Assembly (NCBI RefSeq): GCF_030811595.1
Contig: NZ_JAUSRB010000002.1
Location: 6,944,001 to 7,008,000 of the forward strand
Direction of reading: 5' to 3'
Length of the DNA: 64,000 bases
Origin: Streptosporangium brasiliense
Lineage (GTDB): Bacteria > Actinomycetota > Actinomycetes > Streptosporangiales > Streptosporangiaceae
Shown here piece after piece: positions 1-7,927 of this stretch. How positions within the stretch are numbered: position 1 is the first letter of the stretch; each line of letters begins with the position of its first letter. The notes under the pieces were generated by a model. The model saw only the letters and a program-made list of their open reading frames with translations, was not told where the DNA came from and did no database searches. The position numbers and the translations under genes were made by a program.

Positions 1-1
1 G

Positions 2-97
2 CGCATCCGCTGGGAGATTCGCGACGACATCCACGAGGCCTTCCTCAGCTTCGGTTGCGCCCTGATCTGCTGGCGCCGTCTTAGCTCATTGCGTTAG
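2..97 (+). pseudogene. IS5-family transposase, C-terminal fragment
   Basis: The first 31 codons of the window read as the end of a DDE transposase and stop at a TAG. The peptide (WEIRDDIHEAFLSFGCALI, then WRRL) is nearly the same as the end of a second IS5-type remnant near 16.8 kb, which keeps the upstream HRYVVEQTFALLHAFRRLR block. The rest of this copy lies outside the window, so it is unknown whether the element is complete to the left. Confidence 0.7.
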
Positions 98-162
98 GAG
101 TTCTTACTGGCCCCATGCCGCGCACTAGCGGACCCACGCGGAGCGATCCCGTCCCAGCCGCG

Positions 163-474
163 TCAAGACCTCGTGGGGGCAGACCGGACCCAGATGCTGG
201 GGTCGGTGGACGCCAGCCGGTGCAACAGCGCGGTCGGCAGGCGGACGTTGCCGGCGGCGGCGGTGCGCACCGTGCTGTCGGGGTCGTCGGCCAGCGCGGC
301 CAGCAGCGGCGCGCTGAGGTCGGGGTTGGAGGCGGCATTGGCGCGCAGCCAGGAGTCAGGGTCGGTGGCGGCCTGGTCGATCAGCCAGCACGGAACCCGC
401 GGATGGGCCAGGGCGCCCGAGAATCCCCCAGGAAATGACCGAACTCGGCGAGCACACTGCTGCGCCGCGGTCAC
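163..474 (-). pseudogene. LRV/HEAT-like repeat protein fragment
   Basis: The minus-strand frame encodes about 80 residues of short alpha-helical repeats with the pattern DPDSxxRxxAAxNxxL (for example ADDPDSTVRTAAAGN, RANAASNPDLSAPLLAAL), typical of the leucine-rich-repeat-variant (LRV) and HEAT families that mediate protein contacts. The first 15-20 residues look out of register with the repeat. The frame ends with no conserved terminus, and the IS256-family element starts at 469 just upstream. This is most simply the remnant of a solenoid gene broken by insertions. No specific function can be assigned. Confidence 0.5.
461..468. repeat. Left 8-bp target duplication of the IS256-family element
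   Basis: The octamer TGCGCCGC directly abuts the left element end at 469 and recurs at 4026-4033 directly after the right end. An 8-9 bp duplication is normal for IS256-family elements. It shows that everything from 469 to 4025 arose from one original insertion, whatever was later inserted or rearranged inside. Confidence 0.75.
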
Positions 475-526
475 GTCCAGCGAAGTGGTGTATGAGTTGA
501 TCTTCGCGTGATCCTGTTTCTGCAGG

Positions 527-775
527 TTAAGCGGTAAGTGTCTGCGGGATGGGGTTCTGTTGCGGTGTGTCGCCGGAGATCACGCGTAGTCGGGTCTTGG
601 CCAGGACGTCCAGACCCATGTAGCGGCGGGCCTCGGTCCACTCATCGGTCTGCTCGGCCAACACCGCACCAACGAGCCGGACGATGGAGCCGCGGTCGGG
701 GAAGATCCCGACGACGTCGGTGCGGCGGCGGATCTCCTTGTTCAGCCGCTCTTGCGGGTTGTTCGACCAGATCTG
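527..775 (-). pseudogene. IS256-family transposase, C-terminal part
   Basis: About 82 codons end at 527 with the last catalytic region of a Mutator/IS256 transposase. [18 protein letters not shown] carries the third acidic residue of the DDE triad, and [17 protein letters not shown] is the usual tail. The upstream coding sequence is cut off at CAGATCTG (768-775) by the IS1182-family element. The matching N-terminal part starts again at 2905. The stretch is duplicated without visible differences, in reverse orientation, at 2553-2801. Confidence 0.8.
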
Positions 776-2552
776 ACACTGTTGGCCAATCCCGGTGGTC
801 AGGCGGCGACCGCGGTTTGGAGCTTTTCGAGATGGTGGCGGCGACTGGTGGATAGAGGGACGCCGGTGAGCCAGGCGTCGATGCGGACGAAGTTGATCGC
901 GGCTGCTGTCAGGACGTGCTGCACATGGGTCTTGGCCAAGCCGAGGTAGCGGGATCTGCGCAGCTGGAAGCCGCGCACTGCCTGGGAGATGGTGCCTTCG
1001 ATGCCGGAGCGCAGAGCGTACTGCTGTTTCCAGGCTTCGGTCTGTTGGGCGGCCCGGTTGCGCTGCAAGGTCTCGTGGACTTCGCGTGCGTGGAGGGTGA
1101 GCTGACGGGGTTCGCGTTTGGCGCGGGTGCATTTGGCGCGGACCGGGCAGGAGGTGCAGTCGGACTTGGAGAAGTCGACGTGGATGGACTCCTCGCCGGC
1201 CTTGGTTCGCCAGGGCGCCCAACTGGTGGAGGTCTTACCCTGTGGGCAGGTGACCGTCTGGTTGTGCCAGTCGATGGTGAACCCAGAGCTGTCGAAGCCC
1301 TCCCCGGCTTTGGCCTGCCAGCTGCAATCTTCCCGGGCGGGCCCCAACAGGTCGATGCCGTAGGTATTCCGGCTGGTCACGACAAGCTCGCCGCCGGTGT
1401 ATCCCGAGTCGATCAGATGGATATCCGGCAAGAGATCACGTTCGGTGAGCCTGGCGTGGATGACGGGGATCAGGTCGTTGTCAGCGACCTGCGCGGCGGT
1501 CGTGGCGACGTTCACGACCACGTGCGGGACGTCTGGCTCGCAGGTCTCGGTCAGGTGAGCCTTGTAGCCGACCCAGCCGCTGCCGCGTTTGACTCCGTAG
1601 CGGGCATCGTCGTCATAGGGCGAGGCTTGCCGCTCGCCCGAAGGAGGAAGATCCTTCGGCTCTCGCCAGCGGCGGCGGCCTTGTTCGTCGAGGCGGAACT
1701 GCTGGTCCCAGACCCGCCGCAACACCCCGATGGCCGGGAGTTCACGAAGCCAAGCCGGAGCCTCGTCGGAGTCGATGCAGCCAAGCAGCCGATCTCCGTC
1801 GGCGCCGATCGTCTCGGCATAGGCCAGGCGTTTCGCGTCGTCCTTGGGTAGCTGGTACTCCTCTACCCGATGACCGTAACGCTGGGCCCAGCCCTGCTCG
1901 ATCAGCGGGGCGAGCCAGTTGGGAGCGACGATGGCCACAGCGGCGAGCGCGGCCCGCATCGTCTCGCCGACAAGTTCCAATCGGTTGACTGCGCGGATCG
2001 CGGCGAGAACATGGGTGGAATCGGTGCGCTGGCGGCCACCGGCCTTCACCAGCCCCGCCGCCTGCAACCGCAAAAGCATCAGATCGAGCAGCCGATCGGG
2101 CCCGGCCTCGATCAGACGTGATCGGAACTCGCTCAGCACCGAGAAGTCGAACCCTGGATCAGTCAACTCCAGACCCAGGGCGTATTTCCAGTCGATCCGT
2201 CCCCGCACTGCATCAGCGGTCTGCCGGTCCGACAGCCCTTCCAGGAACTGCAGCACGCTGACCAGCGCCAATCGGCCCGGCGACACCGCAGGCCGTCCGC
2301 GCCGGGAGAACATGCCGATGAACTCGGCATCCTGGAACACCTGTCCCAGAGCGTCCCGCAACCGGATCGGCAGGCTTCCCTTCGGGAAGGCTGCTGCGCA
2401 GATGCGGGCGGTCTCTTCGGGAATGTCATGATCCTCGATCGGGCGCAGGGACAACCGAACCTCCTCGGCAGCAGCCCCGATCTAACAGAAGGATCATGAT
2501 CCCACCGCCGTCACTCTCCGCGCAGGCAGTCTCGCGGATTCGCCAACAGTGT
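776..2552 (-). mobile_element. IS1182-family insertion sequence, complete
   Basis: This element of about 1.78 kb is bounded by 16-bp inverted repeats. The left end reads ACACTGTTGGCCAATC and the complement of the right end reads ACACTGTTGGCGAATC (15 of 16 match). Each end abuts the octamer CAGATCTG, a palindrome also present once in the interrupted IS256 gene. IS1182-type elements are known to favour palindromic targets. The single transposase gene is intact. Confidence 0.7.
799..2454 (-). CDS. IS1182-family transposase
   Basis: This 551-residue DDE transposase has the full length expected of its family. The N-terminal DUF772-type region (about residues 20-130) contains [20 protein letters not shown]. 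Candidate catalytic residues are D in [11 protein letters not shown] in [11 protein letters not shown] and E in [11 protein letters not shown] Cys cluster ([10 protein letters not shown]) typical of IS1182 lies between the last two. The gene fills its element and has no disabling change, so it is probably the one functional transposase of the 0-4 kb cluster. It may have driven the local rearrangement. Confidence 0.9.
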   Translation of the reverse strand: MSLRPIEDHDIPEETARICAAAFPKGSLPIRLRDALGQVFQDAEFIGMFSRRGRPAVSPGRLALVSVLQFLEGLSDRQTADAVRGRIDWKYALGLELTDPGFDFSVLSEFRSRLIEAGPDRLLDLMLLRLQAAGLVKAGGRQRTDSTHVLAAIRAVNRLELVGETMRAALAAVAIVAPNWLAPLIEQGWAQRYGHRVEEYQLPKDDAKRLAYAETIGADGDRLLGCIDSDEAPAWLRELPAIGVLRRVWDQQFRLDEQGRRRWREPKDLPPSGERQASPYDDDARYGVKRGSGWVGYKAHLTETCEPDVPHVVVNVATTAAQVADNDLIPVIHARLTERDLLPDIHLIDSGYTGGELVVTSRNTYGIDLLGPAREDCSWQAKAGEGFDSSGFTIDWHNQTVTCPQGKTSTSWAPWRTKAGEESIHVDFSKSDCTSCPVRAKCTRAKREPRQLTLHAREVHETLQRNRAAQQTEAWKQQYALRSGIEGTISQAVRGFQLRRSRYLGLAKTHVQHVLTAAAINFVRIDAWLTGVPLSTSRRHHLEKLQTAVAA

Positions 2553-2859
2553 CAGATCTGGTCGAACAACCCGCAAGAGCGGCTGAACAAGGAGATCCGC
2601 CGCCGCACCGACGTCGTCGGGATCTTCCCCGACCGCGGCTCCATCGTCCGGCTCGTTGGTGCGGTGTTGGCCGAGCAGACCGATGAGTGGACCGAGGCCC
2701 GCCGCTACATGGGTCTGGACGTCCTGGCCAAGACCCGACTACGCGTGATCTCCGGCGACACACCGCAACAGAACCCCATCCCGCAGACACTTACCGCTTA
2801 ACCTGCAGAAACAGGATCACGCGAAGATCAACTCATACACCACTTCGCTGGACGTGACC
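2553..2859 (+). repeat. Inverted second copy of the IS256 C-terminal end
   Basis: These 307 bp appear to be the exact reverse complement of 469-775. The translated C-terminal tail (through NPIPQTLTA, stop at 2801) and the antisense frame are both identical to the left copy. Together the two copies flank the IS1182 element as long inverted repeats. The distal boundary at 2859 is the outermost base of the IS256 terminus, which points to IS256 end-joining and not to random recombination. Confidence 0.75.
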
Positions 2860-2904
2860 CCGTCACTCTCCGCGCAGGCAGTCTCGCGGATTCGCCAACA
2901 GTGT
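2860..2904. mobile_element. 45-bp fragment of the IS1182 right end
   Basis: This stretch (starting CCGTCACTCTCC, ending CCAACAGTGT) repeats the last ~45 bp of the IS1182 element at 2508-2552. It is followed, like the parent copy, by CAGATCTG. It joins the duplicated IS256 terminus to the N-terminal half of the IS256 transposase and marks the original right junction of the IS1182 insertion. Confidence 0.7.
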
Positions 2905-3905
2905 CAGATCTGCTTCCAGACCTCGCGCGGGAAGGCAGTGAAGGCCAGGAGCTCGTCTCGGGCGGCGTCCAGGTGCTCGCACGCGGCTGGGTACTTGGCT
3001 TCCAAGGCGTCGATCACCCAGGTGTGCTGGGTGCGCACCTGCTCGGTGGTGGGCTGGTCGAAGATGGTGCGCACCAGGGTCGCCACCCAGGGCTGGGCGG
3101 ACTTCGGAACGGTCGTCAAGAGGTTGCGCAGGTAGTGGGTGCGGCAGCGCTGCCAGGACGCTCCGGGCAGGGTTGCGCCGATCGCGCCGACCAGCCCGGC
3201 GTGGGCGTCGGAGATGACCAGCTGCACCCCGGACAGGCCGCGGGCGACCAGGCCGCGCAGGAAGGCCAGCCAGCCGGCGCCGTCCTCTGATGAGCTGACC
3301 TCCAGGCCGAGGATCTCTCGGTTGCCGTTGGCATTGACCGCGGTGGCGACCAGGACGTGCACGTTGATGATCCGGCCGCCCTCGCGCACCTTCTGCGTGA
3401 GCGCATCCAGCCACACGAAGGCATACGGGCCCGCGTCCAACGCTCGAGTACGGAAGGCCTCCACCTGGGCGTCCAACACCTTGGCCATCTCTGACACTTG
3501 GCTTTTGGAGATGTTCTTGATGCCGAGCTGCTCGACCAGCTTGTCCACCCGGCGGGTGGAGACCCCCAGCAGATAGGAGGTGGCCACCACGCTGATCAGT
3601 GCCTGTTCGGCCCGGCGGCGGCGCTCCAGCAGCCAGTCGGGAAAGTAGGAGCCCGAGCGTAGTTTCGGGATCGCGAGCTCGACGGTGCCGGCGCGGGTGT
3701 CCCAGTCGCGGCTGCGGTAGCCGTTGCGCCGGTTGGTGCGCTCGTCGCTGCGGGTACGGTAGTCGGCGCCGCACAGACCGTCGGCCTCGGCCGACATCAA
3801 TGCCTCGGCCATGGTCTTCACCATGGATCGCAACAGATCCGAGTCCCCGTGCTCGATCTGCTCCGTCAGCCAGGCGGCGGGGTCCACACTGTTGTTCACG
3901 GCCAT
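2905..3905 (-). pseudogene. IS256-family transposase, N-terminal part
   Basis: About 333 residues of a Mutator-type transposase start at the ATG at 3903-3905. They include the N-terminal region (AEADGLCGADY), FVWLDALTQKVREGG with the first catalytic Asp, and LVISDAHAGLVGAIG with the second. The frame reaches REVWKQI and breaks at CAGATCTG (2905-2912). The missing ~84 residues are at 527-775. Joined, the protein would be about 417 residues, the usual family length. Confidence 0.85.
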
Positions 3906-4025
3906 CGCTTCTTCTCCTTCGATCTTGGTTTCGCAACCTGAAGGATCACGCGATGGCCGTCCTCATTCCACGACGCCACGCCCACTAGCTGGGGAAACTC
4001 GTACACCACCTCCGTGGACGCAACC

Positions 4026-4033
4026 TGCGCCGC
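4026..4033. repeat. Right 8-bp target duplication of the IS256-family element
   Basis: TGCGCCGC directly follows the right inverted repeat and matches 461-468. Between here and 4396 no gene can be supported. The stretch holds only the terminator hairpin at 4252-4276. Confidence 0.75.
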
Positions 4034-4251
4034 CTACAGCCGCAAGCAGGCCACCCCCACCTCCATGCGATTGACCGCCCCGACGCCGCCAACCGCACAG
4101 CATCACCCCGACCGCCGGGCTCTGCACGTCCATCGGCCGGTTCCCCGTGCACTCACAGCGCTCCGACACCGCCAGATGCCTTCACCACAGTCACCACACG
4201 AGCCTGAACCAGCCCGGCCGGCGGCCATAGGAGCCCAGAAACAACAAGATC

Positions 4252-4276
4252 CCGTCCGATCAAGCCGATCGGACGG
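4252..4276 (-). terminator. Hairpin downstream of the SDR gene
   Basis: A perfect 10-bp stem (CCGTCCGATC / GATCGGACGG) with a 5-nt loop lies 120 bp past the stop codon of the leftward SDR gene. On the minus strand the stem is followed by a T-rich run (GATCTTGTTGTTTC), as expected for a Rho-independent terminator of that transcript. Confidence 0.55.
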
Positions 4277-4396
4277 AATCCCGTCAACTTCCTTCAAGCC
4301 GTCTCAAGAACGGCCCCAGAGGCCAGGTAGCAGTTCTGCCACCACACAGAGCACCAGTAGAGAGCCCATCGAAGGGCCTCCTGCTTCAACGCCGAC

Positions 4397-5104
4397 TCAC
4401 CAGGGCAAAGCGCCGTCGTCCTGCAGGAAGGCGCCCGTCGGACCGTTCGCGTCCAGACTGGCGAGATGCACGGCTATCGCTGCGCCCTGCTCTGCCGTAC
4501 GGAATCCGGTGTGCCCGTTGAGGTCGGTGGCGCAGTAGCCGGGGTTGGCCGCGTTGACTTTGATCGGGGTCTCGAGGAGCTCCTTGGCGTACGCGACGGT
4601 GATCATGTTGAGTGCCGACTTCGAGGAGTTGTAGGCCACGTAGGAGTGCGCCCAGAGGGCGCTCTCCGGGTCGCTCGCGTAGGTGAGGGACCCCAGCTCG
4701 CTCGACATGTTGACGATTCTGCCTGCCTTCGACGTGCGAAGCAGCGGCAGCATGGCGTTGGTGACGGTGATGACGCCGAACACGTTCGTCTCATAGACAC
4801 CTCGCACCGCCTCCAGGGAGATGCCGCTCGGGGTGAGCTCCTCCGGCCCGCCGGTGACTCCCGCGTTGTTGATGAGGACGTCGAGCGTGCCGTACTCCTT
4901 CTCGATCCACTTCGCCGCCGCCTGAGCACTGGCGGGGTCGGTGACGTCGAGGGGCACGTACCGCTGCCCGAGCCGGTCGGCGGCGGCGCGGCCGCGCTCC
5001 TCGTCGCGTGCGCCGATCAGGACGGTCATCCCCCGCTCGCCGAGCAGTCGTGCCGTCTCGAAGCCGATTCCCTTGTTGGCACCTGTGATGAGAGCTGTCG
5101 TCAT
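4397..5104 (-). CDS. Short-chain dehydrogenase/reductase (SDR)
   Basis: This 235-residue classical SDR is probably a cytosolic NAD(P)H-dependent oxidoreductase acting on a small carbonyl or alcohol. The Rossmann motif TGANKGIG is at residues 7-14, NNAG at 79-82, the catalytic Ser in NMSS near 134-135, and Tyr158-x3-Lys162 in YVAYNSSK, with NPG at 187-189. Length and motif order are standard. It diverges from the MmyB-type regulator at 5208 across about 100 bp containing a perfect palindrome, so that regulator very likely controls it. The substrate cannot be told from sequence. Confidence 0.9.
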   Translation of the reverse strand: MTTALITGANKGIGFETARLLGERGMTVLIGARDEERGRAAADRLGQRYVPLDVTDPASAQAAAKWIEKEYGTLDVLINNAGVTGGPEELTPSGISLEAVRGVYETNVFGVITVTNAMLPLLRTSKAGRIVNMSSELGSLTYASDPESALWAHSYVAYNSSKSALNMITVAYAKELLETPIKVNAANPGYCATDLNGHTGFRTAEQGAAIAVHLASLDANGPTGAFLQDDGALPW

Positions 5105-5154
5105 GGGTCCAACGCTGGCCGTGGACGGGGCCGAGCGGGAGAGACCTTCTTATG

Positions 5155-5173
5155 CTGGTACAAGCTGTACCAG
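5155..5173. promoter_or_regulatory. Palindromic operator between SDR and MmyB-type regulator
   Basis: CTGGTACA-AGC-TGTACCAG is a perfect 8-bp inverted repeat with a 3-bp spacer. It is centred in the divergent intergenic region, about 50 bp upstream of the SDR start and 35 bp upstream of the regulator start. The position suits autoregulation plus control of the SDR gene. Binding is inferred, not shown. Confidence 0.6.
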
Positions 5174-5207
5174 GGGCAATGTGTCATTCATGGCGCAGGA
5201 TGGGTAG

Positions 5208-6029
5208 ATGAACCAGTTGCCCGAGTTCCTGCGTGACAGGCGTGCCAAAGTCAAGCCCGGTGAGGTCGGCCTTCCGGAAGGTCAGCGCCGCCGGACGCCT
5301 GGGCTCCGTCGTCAGGAGGTCGCGCACCTGGCCGGGATGTCGGTCGATTACTACATCCGGTTGGAGCAGGGCCGCGGGCCGCGCCCGTCCAAGCAGGTGC
5401 TGAACGCGCTGGCTCGTGCCCTGATGCTCACCCAGGACGAGCGCACGCACCTGTTTCGCCTGGCCGGCCAGCCCCTGGAACCGGCCAGGCGCCGCGCTGA
5501 CGTGCCGCCGGGCATGCTGCACCTGATCGCCTTCCTGGAGGACGTCCCGGCGTACGTGATGGACGCCGCCTACAACCTGGTCGCCTGGAATCCCCTGGCC
5601 AGTGCTCTGATGGGTTCTCTGGAAACCCGGGCGCCTCATGATCTGAACGTCATCCGGTGGTGCTTCACCGCATCAGATCTGGCCGACCATCTCAACGACG
5701 AGGAGAAGGGCGCCTTCGCCCGCGCTTCCGTCGCCGACCTCCGGGTGGCCGCCGGCCGTTATCCGGACGACCCGGACATCCAGGCGCTGGTGGCGGAGAT
5801 GCTCGGCTGCAGCGTGGAGTTCGCCTTGCTGTGGGCGCAGCATGAGGTGCGTGTGCGCCGCGAGCAGCGCAAGCGCATCTCGCATCCCACCGTCGGGGTC
5901 ATCGACGTGATCTGCCAGGTCATGTTCGTGCCCGACCGCGACGACCTGCGTCTCGTCCTCTACACGGCCGAACCGGGGTCCGCCTCTCACCATGCCCTGC
6001 GCACGCTACGGCAGCTGACCCTGACCTGA
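5208..6029 (+). CDS. MmyB-type helix-turn-helix regulator
   Basis: This 273-residue regulator has an N-terminal XRE-type HTH (about residues 10-75; RTPGLRRQEVAHLAGMSVDY and RLEQGRGPRPSKQVLNAL). A C-terminal MmyB-like ligand-binding domain follows (about 105-265; AYVMDAAYNLVAWNPLASAL and the tail YTAEPGSASHHALRTL). Such proteins in actinomycetes usually sit next to, and control, a divergent SDR or oxidoreductase gene, as here. The start ATG at 5208 is the first in frame after the palindrome. The domain is thought to bind small lipophilic ligands, but the ligand here is unknown. Confidence 0.9.
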   Translation: MNQLPEFLRDRRAKVKPGEVGLPEGQRRRTPGLRRQEVAHLAGMSVDYYIRLEQGRGPRPSKQVLNALARALMLTQDERTHLFRLAGQPLEPARRRADVPPGMLHLIAFLEDVPAYVMDAAYNLVAWNPLASALMGSLETRAPHDLNVIRWCFTASDLADHLNDEEKGAFARASVADLRVAAGRYPDDPDIQALVAEMLGCSVEFALLWAQHEVRVRREQRKRISHPTVGVIDVICQVMFVPDRDDLRLVLYTAEPGSASHHALRTLRQLTLT

Positions 6030-6418
6030 GCGGGGTCGCAGTCCGTCCATGGTGAGGTCCAGGAGTCGCTCGGCCTGCTCGCGCTGCTCCGGTTTGCCCG
6101 AGGCGAGCGCGATCCCGGTGAGCGCGGCGAACATGTCGGCCGCGCTGATGTCCGCCCGGATGGTCCCGGCCTGAGCTCCTGCTTTCAAGAGCGAGTCCAG
6201 GGTTTCCAGCATCATCTCGTGGCTGTGGGCGTAAGGGGTGATCCCGGACTCCACCAGGGAGCGCAGGACCTCGGCCATTCCGAGCATTGCGGTGACGTAG
6301 TCGATGAAGCACCCCATCCAGGCGCGCAGAGCTTCGTGTGGTGGCAAGGCCGCCAGCAGCTCGGGGCCGGCTTCGCAGAGCTTGGCCAGCTCGTTGCGGT
6401 AGGCGGCTGCGGGAGACC
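6006..6418 (-). pseudogene. TetR-family regulator, N-terminally truncated
   Basis: An open minus-strand frame encodes about 135 residues of a TetR C-terminal ligand-binding domain: AYRNELAKLCEAGPELLAAL, ALRAWMGCFIDYVTAMLGMA and the closing QAERLLDLTMDGLRP. The DNA-binding helix-turn-helix is absent. The frame runs directly into foreign sequence at about 6418, where a P-type ATPase fragment begins on the other strand. The 3' end overlaps the end of the convergent MmyB-type gene by 24 bp. Without its HTH it cannot act as a repressor. Confidence 0.7.
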
Positions 6419-6549
6419 CTCGGCGAGGGCGTCAACCTGGCCGTCGCCTCGGTGCCGGAAGGCCTGCCGTTGCTCGTCAGCGCCGCCCAGCTGGCGGCGA
6501 CACGGCGGCTTGCCGTCCGCGGCGCGCACGCCCGCGACCCGGGTGCGAT
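6419..6549 (+). pseudogene. P-type cation ATPase internal fragment
   Basis: The plus frame reads LGEGVNLAVASVPEGLPLLV followed by SAAQLAATRRLAVRGA. This matches the transmembrane segment carrying the PEGLP motif that precedes the phosphorylation loop in P-type cation ATPases. The phosphorylation motif itself (DKTGT) is missing and no other part of the gene is nearby. It is a 44-codon scar fused to the truncated TetR gene. Nothing recognisable lies between here and 6759. Confidence 0.6.
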
Positions 6550-6759
6550 GACGGACCGTTTCGCTGCTCAGCGTGCCGTACGGTCCTCGGCGTGCCTGTC
6601 GGGCATGGGTGGTGTGGGTGTGACGCGGCGCGTGCGGTCCGAACGGGCCGCTGGAGCCGTAAAGACATCCTGACATATCAGCTTTATCGGTGAATTTGCC
6701 ATCCGGGAGCTGGACACCTGCTTCTCCGAGGAGATAACACGGAACAAGGGGTGGTGCTC

Positions 6760-7863
6760 ATGGCCACAGTCGACGAATCGGTCAGCCCACCGGCGCGAGT
6801 GGCAGATCCCGGCGAGGACATCTCACTGGACGAGCTCCGGCTCGCGGCGCGCAATCACGGCATGCCGCTGGAAGCGCTGCGCTACGACGTCACCCCGGTG
6901 GGCCTGCACTACCTGCTGATCCACTACGACATCCCCCACCTCGACCCCCAGGCGTGGCGGCTGCGGATCGACGGTCACGTCCGGCACCCGCTGACGCTCG
7001 ACCTCGCCGCGATCCGGGCCAGGCCGTACGTCACCCATCGCGTCACGCTCGAATGCGCCGGCAACGGCCGGGCCCGGCTCGCCCCTCGGCCGATCAGCCA
7101 GCCCTGGCTGGACGAGGCGGTCGGCACGGCCGAGTGGACCGGCACCCCGTTGGCGCCGCTGCTGCGTGAGGCAGGCATCCGGGACGGCGCCGTCGACGTG
7201 GCGTTCACCGGCGCCGACCACGGCATCGAGCGCGGCATCGAGCAGGACTACACGCGCGGCCTGCCACTGGCCGAGGCCCTGCGCGAGGACGTGCTGCTGG
7301 TGCACACCATGAACGGTCAGCCGCTGCCGCCGCAGCACGGCGCCCCGCTCCGTCTCCTGGTGCCCTCCTGGTACGGCATGGCCCAGGTGAAATGGCTCGT
7401 GCGCATCTCGGTGCTCGACACGCCGTTCGCGGGTTACCAGAACGCCACGGCGTACCGGATCAAGCACTGGCCGGACGACGACGGCGAACCGGTGACCCGG
7501 ATCCGGCCCCGCGCGCTCATGCAGCCTCCCGGCTTTCCCGATTTCCAGACCCGCGGCCGCATCCTCGACCGCGGTGTCCATGAGGTGGCGGGCCGGGCCT
7601 GGTCGGGGTGGGGGCCGGTGACGCGGGTCGAGGTGAGCGTGGACGGCGGCGCGACCTGGGCGGAGGCCGACCTGGGGCCGCAGCCGAGCCGGTACGCCTG
7701 GCGGGCCTGGCGGTGGACGTGGCACGCACGGGAGCCGGGGCGCTACGACCTGTGCGTCCGGGCGAGCGACGCCGCCGGCAACGTCCAGCCGGTCGAACAG
7801 CCGTGGAACCGCCAGGGCATGGCGAGCAACCAGGTGCAGCGGGTGCCGGTCCTCGTGCGGTGA
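6760..7863 (+). CDS. Sulfite-oxidase-like molybdopterin oxidoreductase
   Basis: About 367 residues with an oxidoreductase molybdopterin-binding domain (roughly residues 50-225) and a Mo-co dimerisation domain (about 240-365). The Mo-ligating Cys lies in TLECAGNGR near residue 99. HGAPLRLLVPSWYGMAQVKW is the usual strand after the active site, and RIKHWPDDDGEP starts the link to the Ig-like dimerisation domain. No Tat signal is seen, so a cytosolic enzyme is likely. The ATG at 6760 is preferred over GTGs at 6751 and 6754 because AAGGGG lies 9 bp upstream. The physiological substrate may be sulfite or another oxyanion. Confidence 0.87.
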   Translation: MATVDESVSPPARVADPGEDISLDELRLAARNHGMPLEALRYDVTPVGLHYLLIHYDIPHLDPQAWRLRIDGHVRHPLTLDLAAIRARPYVTHRVTLECAGNGRARLAPRPISQPWLDEAVGTAEWTGTPLAPLLREAGIRDGAVDVAFTGADHGIERGIEQDYTRGLPLAEALREDVLLVHTMNGQPLPPQHGAPLRLLVPSWYGMAQVKWLVRISVLDTPFAGYQNATAYRIKHWPDDDGEPVTRIRPRALMQPPGFPDFQTRGRILDRGVHEVAGRAWSGWGPVTRVEVSVDGGATWAEADLGPQPSRYAWRAWRWTWHAREPGRYDLCVRASDAAGNVQPVEQPWNRQGMASNQVQRVPVLVR

Positions 7864-7927
7864 CTCATCCGCCGCACCGCCGTTCGAGGTGCTCCGCCCG
7901 GGTCCGCGGCGACCTGCCCTCGGGCCG

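Larger units (their letters stand above)
469..4025 (-). mobile_element. IS256-family element, split and rearranged
   Basis: The ends are imperfect inverted repeats of about 30 bp: 469-498 starts GGTCACGTCCAGCG and the complement of 3996-4025 starts GGTTGCGTCCACGG. Both continue with GTGGTGTAYGAGTT. TGCGCCGC flanks both sides. The transposase gene runs leftward, with its N-terminal part at 2905-3905 and its C-terminal part at 527-775. It is interrupted at the palindrome CAGATCTG by an IS1182-family element. A second, inverted copy of the C-terminal end lies at 2553-2859, followed by a stray 45-bp piece of IS1182 end. The element cannot make a whole transposase. Confidence 0.75.

Noticed and set aside
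527-1222. 231-codon minus frame as a single protein
   Set aside because: Only its last ~82 codons (IS256 tail) are real. The rest is a shadow frame of the IS1182 transposase joined across the insertion boundary.
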